From: Belliella filtrata
GTDB lineage: Bacteria; Bacteroidota; Bacteroidia; Cytophagales; Cyclobacteriaceae
Length of the DNA stretch: 64,000 nt
Assembly (NCBI RefSeq): GCF_022549775.1
Contig: NZ_JAKZGP010000022.1
Coordinates: 1-64,000, forward strand
Direction: 5' to 3'
How positions within the stretch are numbered: the stretch's first letter is position 1; each line of letters starts with the position of its first letter. This document shows positions 61,459 through 64,000 of the stretch, one piece after another. Both the position numbers and the translations under genes were made by a program. Below the pieces are notes generated by a model. That model searched no databases, was not told where the DNA came from, and saw nothing but the letters and a program-made list of their open reading frames with translations.

Positions 61459-64000
61459 TTAGAATGAAGCATTTACCGAGAAGCCAACTGTTCTCATTGG
61501 AGGAACCTGTCTGAAGCTATAATAGCCGTCAGTATTGTTGTACAAGTATTCTGGATCTCCAATATTATTACTCGAATGGGTGATGACAAATAGATTGGTT
61601 GCTACTACTCCGACAGTAGCTGATCTTACTAGTTTTTGTCCTTCAAGTAGCTTGTTTGGCAAAGTATAGCTCAGGTTAAGTTCTCTCAATTTAAAGAAGT
61701 CTGCCTTGGCTGCTGTGTTACTTTGCACTGCACCTTGTCTCGTCCAAAATTCTTTTCCACCACCAGATGTCAATAAGTCCGTATTGTCCACATATACTCC
61801 AGGTGAAGTTTCTATCACTGAATTAGGCCATACGAAAGCTTCTCTACCATAAGCGGCTGTGATCGGGTGAGTTCCAAACTCATACATCGGTGGTATTGTC
61901 TCAGAGTAAAACCAGCCTCCCATTCTCCCATCAAATTGAGCGATAAGGGAAAAACCTTTGTACTCCAATCTTGAGGTAAAACCTAACATGAAAGGAGGCA
62001 CCATTGGCCCAAGCTTCACATTATCAGGAGCGACTATAGGGTCACCTGTTTCGGCATCTACCACAACTCTTCCATCTGGAGCTCTTTGATAATCACTTAC
62101 CCAAAGCATGGGAAACTGGTCCCCTACAAATGCATAAGACTGTCTAAAGTTCTGTCTAAAGTCTGCACCACCGTATAATTCTCTCACGACATTATTGGTG
62201 TGCGTGAAATTGAAACCCAAATTCCAATTCCAATCCATTGTCCTGATTACATCTCCACTTACTGTCAATTCTATGATGTTATTGGTCATTCTACCAGAGT
62301 TGACAAGCATGGCATTGTAGCCTGTAGCTCTTGAAATATTGGCATTGGAAATCTGACCATCAGCATCTGAATAGACATAAGCACCTTCAAGGTACAAGCG
62401 GTGATTGAATAGTCCCACTTGGAATCCTGCTTCATAAGAAGTCACGAATTCAGGCATGATGTTCGGGTTGGGATTCGTCAGTCCGGGTAGGAACCCGATG
62501 TTGTTTCCAAAAGGAAAACCATTACTTTGTGTATAGGCATTGTTCAACTGATAAGGTGTCAATGTTACGTTACCTGTTTTGTTCCAAGAAGTATAGAGCT
62601 TGGCATAAGACAACTTTCTCATTTGCCTCAGTGCTGGTATCGCATCCGAAGCTACAAAAGAAGCACTTACGCCAGGATAGAAATAAGACCTGTTTTCTCT
62701 ACTCAAAGTAGATATCCAATCATTTCTACCCGTAAATGTCACGAACAAAAGGTCCTTGTAACCTGCCACATATTCGCCATACACAGCCAATGAGCGCTGC
62801 TCTGTAATCCCAGAACCACCAGCTAGTTCCCCTTGTCTGCTGCTTTGGTTAATGATATCTGTGTACAGCAAGTTGGAAGCAGACACATTTTGTGTCTTCC
62901 TATAGTCCGTTCTGATATTCTGTCCAATCAGGAGCCTGTTGCTAAAGTCACCGAAATCTTTCTTCAAGCTGATGATCAAATCACTGTTCAATCTTCTATA
63001 GAAAATACTCTGATCATTCACTGACCCTGGGGTATTTCTAGTTCCTTCTGCTTCGTACTTATTTGTGAAGCTTCTGATTTCATCTGAAGAAGAATACATA
63101 CCCACCCTGTACAACACATCCATCCATGGAGCAACATTATAATTCAATTCAATCTTACCGTTGAGGATCTGCTGATTACTTTGATCCCTGATATTATCGA
63201 TCAAAAAGTATGGATTACGCAACCAGCTTCCATTAGGGATAAAATAGTTGTTTGGGTTACCTGGTGAATTCAAATCCTCCCAATCTCTGATCATTCCATA
63301 ATCAAAATTCGCAGGCATTCTATAGGATGCTATCCATGGCCCATCAGGTGTGACATCCTTTTTGTTATTGATAAAATTGAAATTGTAAGAAGTCTTTAAT
63401 TTCCCGAAATCTCTCGATCCATTGAATCTAAGGTTTACCCTATCATTTTGATCTTGGGGAATGATTCCAGATTGGGTTACATACTGAGCAGAAAGGAAAT
63501 AAGTGCTCACATCATCACCACCAGAAAAAGACACATCATTTTGAACATTGACCCCAGTTTGGAACAAATCAAGTCTATTGTCTCTTCCTGGAGCAGCATA
63601 AGTCAACATTGGCTGTGTGCCGTCAGGGAGTGGAGTACCAAATGGTCTAGATGAGCCGTCAAAAGCCGGCCCCCATGATTCAAATGTGGTTGGACTGTAG
63701 ACGCCATTGTTTCCTTGACCATAAGTAGTCTGTGCTTCTGGGAGGAAATAGACATTTGAAAAAGTCGTCGTATTACTTATCCTTACGATTCCTTCACCTT
63801 TTCTCCCCTTTTTTGTTGTGATCATCAAGGCACCATTTACACCTTCAGATCCATAAAGAGCTGCTGCATTTGCTCCTTTCAGTACTGTAATGCTTTCGAT
63901 ATCGTTCGGGTTAAGTCTACTGATATCTGGTATCGGCACCCCATCTACTACATAAATCGGCTCGTTTGGATTGCGTCCATCGATCCCAGAGCTACGCTGA
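61459..64000 (-). CDS. SusC/RagA-family TonB-linked outer-membrane receptor, partial at the window edge
   Basis: The C-terminal part of a SusC-type receptor, at least 846 codons, open to the window end, so the real start lies outside. The frame at the right edge reads '[23 protein letters not shown]' (an internal GTG codon at 63939 is only part of the plug). The SusC signature '[31 protein letters not shown]' closes the plug. The rest is beta-barrel, ending '[15 protein letters not shown]' with an aromatic last residue as usual for outer-membrane barrels. It imports the substrate presented by the SusD-like partner. No regulator is in the window. Confidence 0.93.
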   Translation of the reverse strand, partial: QRSSGIDGRNPNEPIYVVDGVPIPDISRLNPNDIESITVLKGANAAALYGSEGVNGALMITTKKGRKGEGIVRISNTTTFSNVYFLPEAQTTYGQGNNGVYSPTTFESWGPAFDGSSRPFGTPLPDGTQPMLTYAAPGRDNRLDLFQTGVNVQNDVSFSGGDDVSTYFLSAQYVTQSGIIPQDQNDRVNLRFNGSRDFGKLKTSYNFNFINNKKDVTPDGPWIASYRMPANFDYGMIRDWEDLNSPGNPNNYFIPNGSWLRNPYFLIDNIRDQSNQQILNGKIELNYNVAPWMDVLYRVGMYSSSDEIRSFTNKYEAEGTRNTPGSVNDQSIFYRRLNSDLIISLKKDFGDFSNRLLIGQNIRTDYRKTQNVSASNLLYTDIINQSSRQGELAGGSGITEQRSLAVYGEYVAGYKDLLFVTFTGRNDWISTLSRENRSYFYPGVSASFVASDAIPALRQMRKLSYAKLYTSWNKTGNVTLTPYQLNNAYTQSNGFPFGNNIGFLPGLTNPNPNIMPEFVTSYEAGFQVGLFNHRLYLEGAYVYSDADGQISNANISRATGYNAMLVNSGRMTNNIIELTVSGDVIRTMDWNWNLGFNFTHTNNVVRELYGGADFRQNFRQSYAFVGDQFPMLWVSDYQRAPDGRVVVDAETGDPIVAPDNVKLGPMVPPFMLGFTSRLEYKGFSLIAQFDGRMGGWFYSETIPPMYEFGTHPITAAYGREAFVWPNSVIETSPGVYVDNTDLLTSGGGKEFWTRQGAVQSNTAAKADFFKLRELNLSYTLPNKLLEGQKLVRSATVGVVATNLFVITHSSNNIGDPEYLYNNTDGYYSFRQVPPMRTVGFSVNASF

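Noticed and set aside
1-64000. CRISPR array, prophage or defence system
   Set aside because: No regularly spaced direct repeats, integrase, phage structural genes, restriction enzymes or toxin-antitoxin pairs were recognised.

Overview
The window looks like chromosomal DNA from a member of the Bacteroidota, most likely the order Cytophagales and perhaps the Cyclobacteriaceae (an Algoriphagus-like genome). The clues are a SusC/SusD pair, a T9SS-type C-terminal sorting domain, many promoters of the Bacteroidota form (TAnnTTTG at about -7, sometimes with a TTG or TTTC box 19-20 nt upstream), A/T-rich leaders without clear Shine-Dalgarno sequences, a fused ThrA and low GC. The genus is an inference from gene style only.

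Layout. 1-4.6 kb is a decaying envelope region: a TonB-dependent receptor cut off early in its barrel, its coupled secreted partner, and a T9SS cargo gene broken by several stops and frameshifts. 4.6-9.5 kb holds a DUF4105/Lnb-type membrane protein, uvrB, an AlbA_2-domain gene and a PLP-dependent ACC deaminase/D-cysteine desulfhydrase. 9.6-11.1 kb has an rluD-like gene and then a structured intergenic transcript candidate with its own promoter, a tRNA-like fold and a perfect terminator. 11.3-21 kb holds a 1452-residue AsmA/TamB-like protein built from about seven modules, then mnmD-ispF, prfA and uvrA on the minus strand. 21.4-27.3 kb holds a SlyD-like isomerase, a copper ATPase, an RhlE-like helicase and dihydroorotase.

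27.4-33.9 kb begins with tRNA-His and an unannotated-size 46-codon gene, followed by a glycogen/maltodextrin operon (GH133 debranching enzyme, GT4 glycosyltransferase, GH57 amylase), a RidA-like lipoprotein, a small membrane protein and a HAD phosphatase. 34-41.3 kb holds era-der, a small acidic lipoprotein, gcvP and an M28 peptidase. 41.5-48.3 kb holds a thioredoxin, a frameshifted TonB_C-like gene, two tandem M14-type proteins (the second with altered zinc ligands), repeat-rich spacer DNA, a beta-propeller fragment, tRNA-Ala, recR and clpS. 48.3-53.0 kb holds a sodium:solute symporter, an XRE regulator, an alkyltransferase-like repair protein, an SDR, a GIN-domain protein, an NTF2-like protein and a META lipoprotein.

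53.3-58.2 kb is a complete threonine operon (thrA-thrB-thrC) headed by a threonine-rich leader peptide with overlapping alternative hairpins, which looks like an attenuator. 58.4-64 kb holds a PepSY membrane protein, a SusD-like lipoprotein and a SusC-like receptor that runs off the window end.

Most of the window is core housekeeping. The parts most worth a second look are the structured RNA at about 10.94-11.10 kb, the threonine leader, the small gene at 27.56 kb, the inverted zinc-ligand M14 paralogue, candidate leaderless promoters at rluD, uvrA and clpS, and the localised gene decay at the left end. I saw no prophage, CRISPR array, insertion sequence or defence island.
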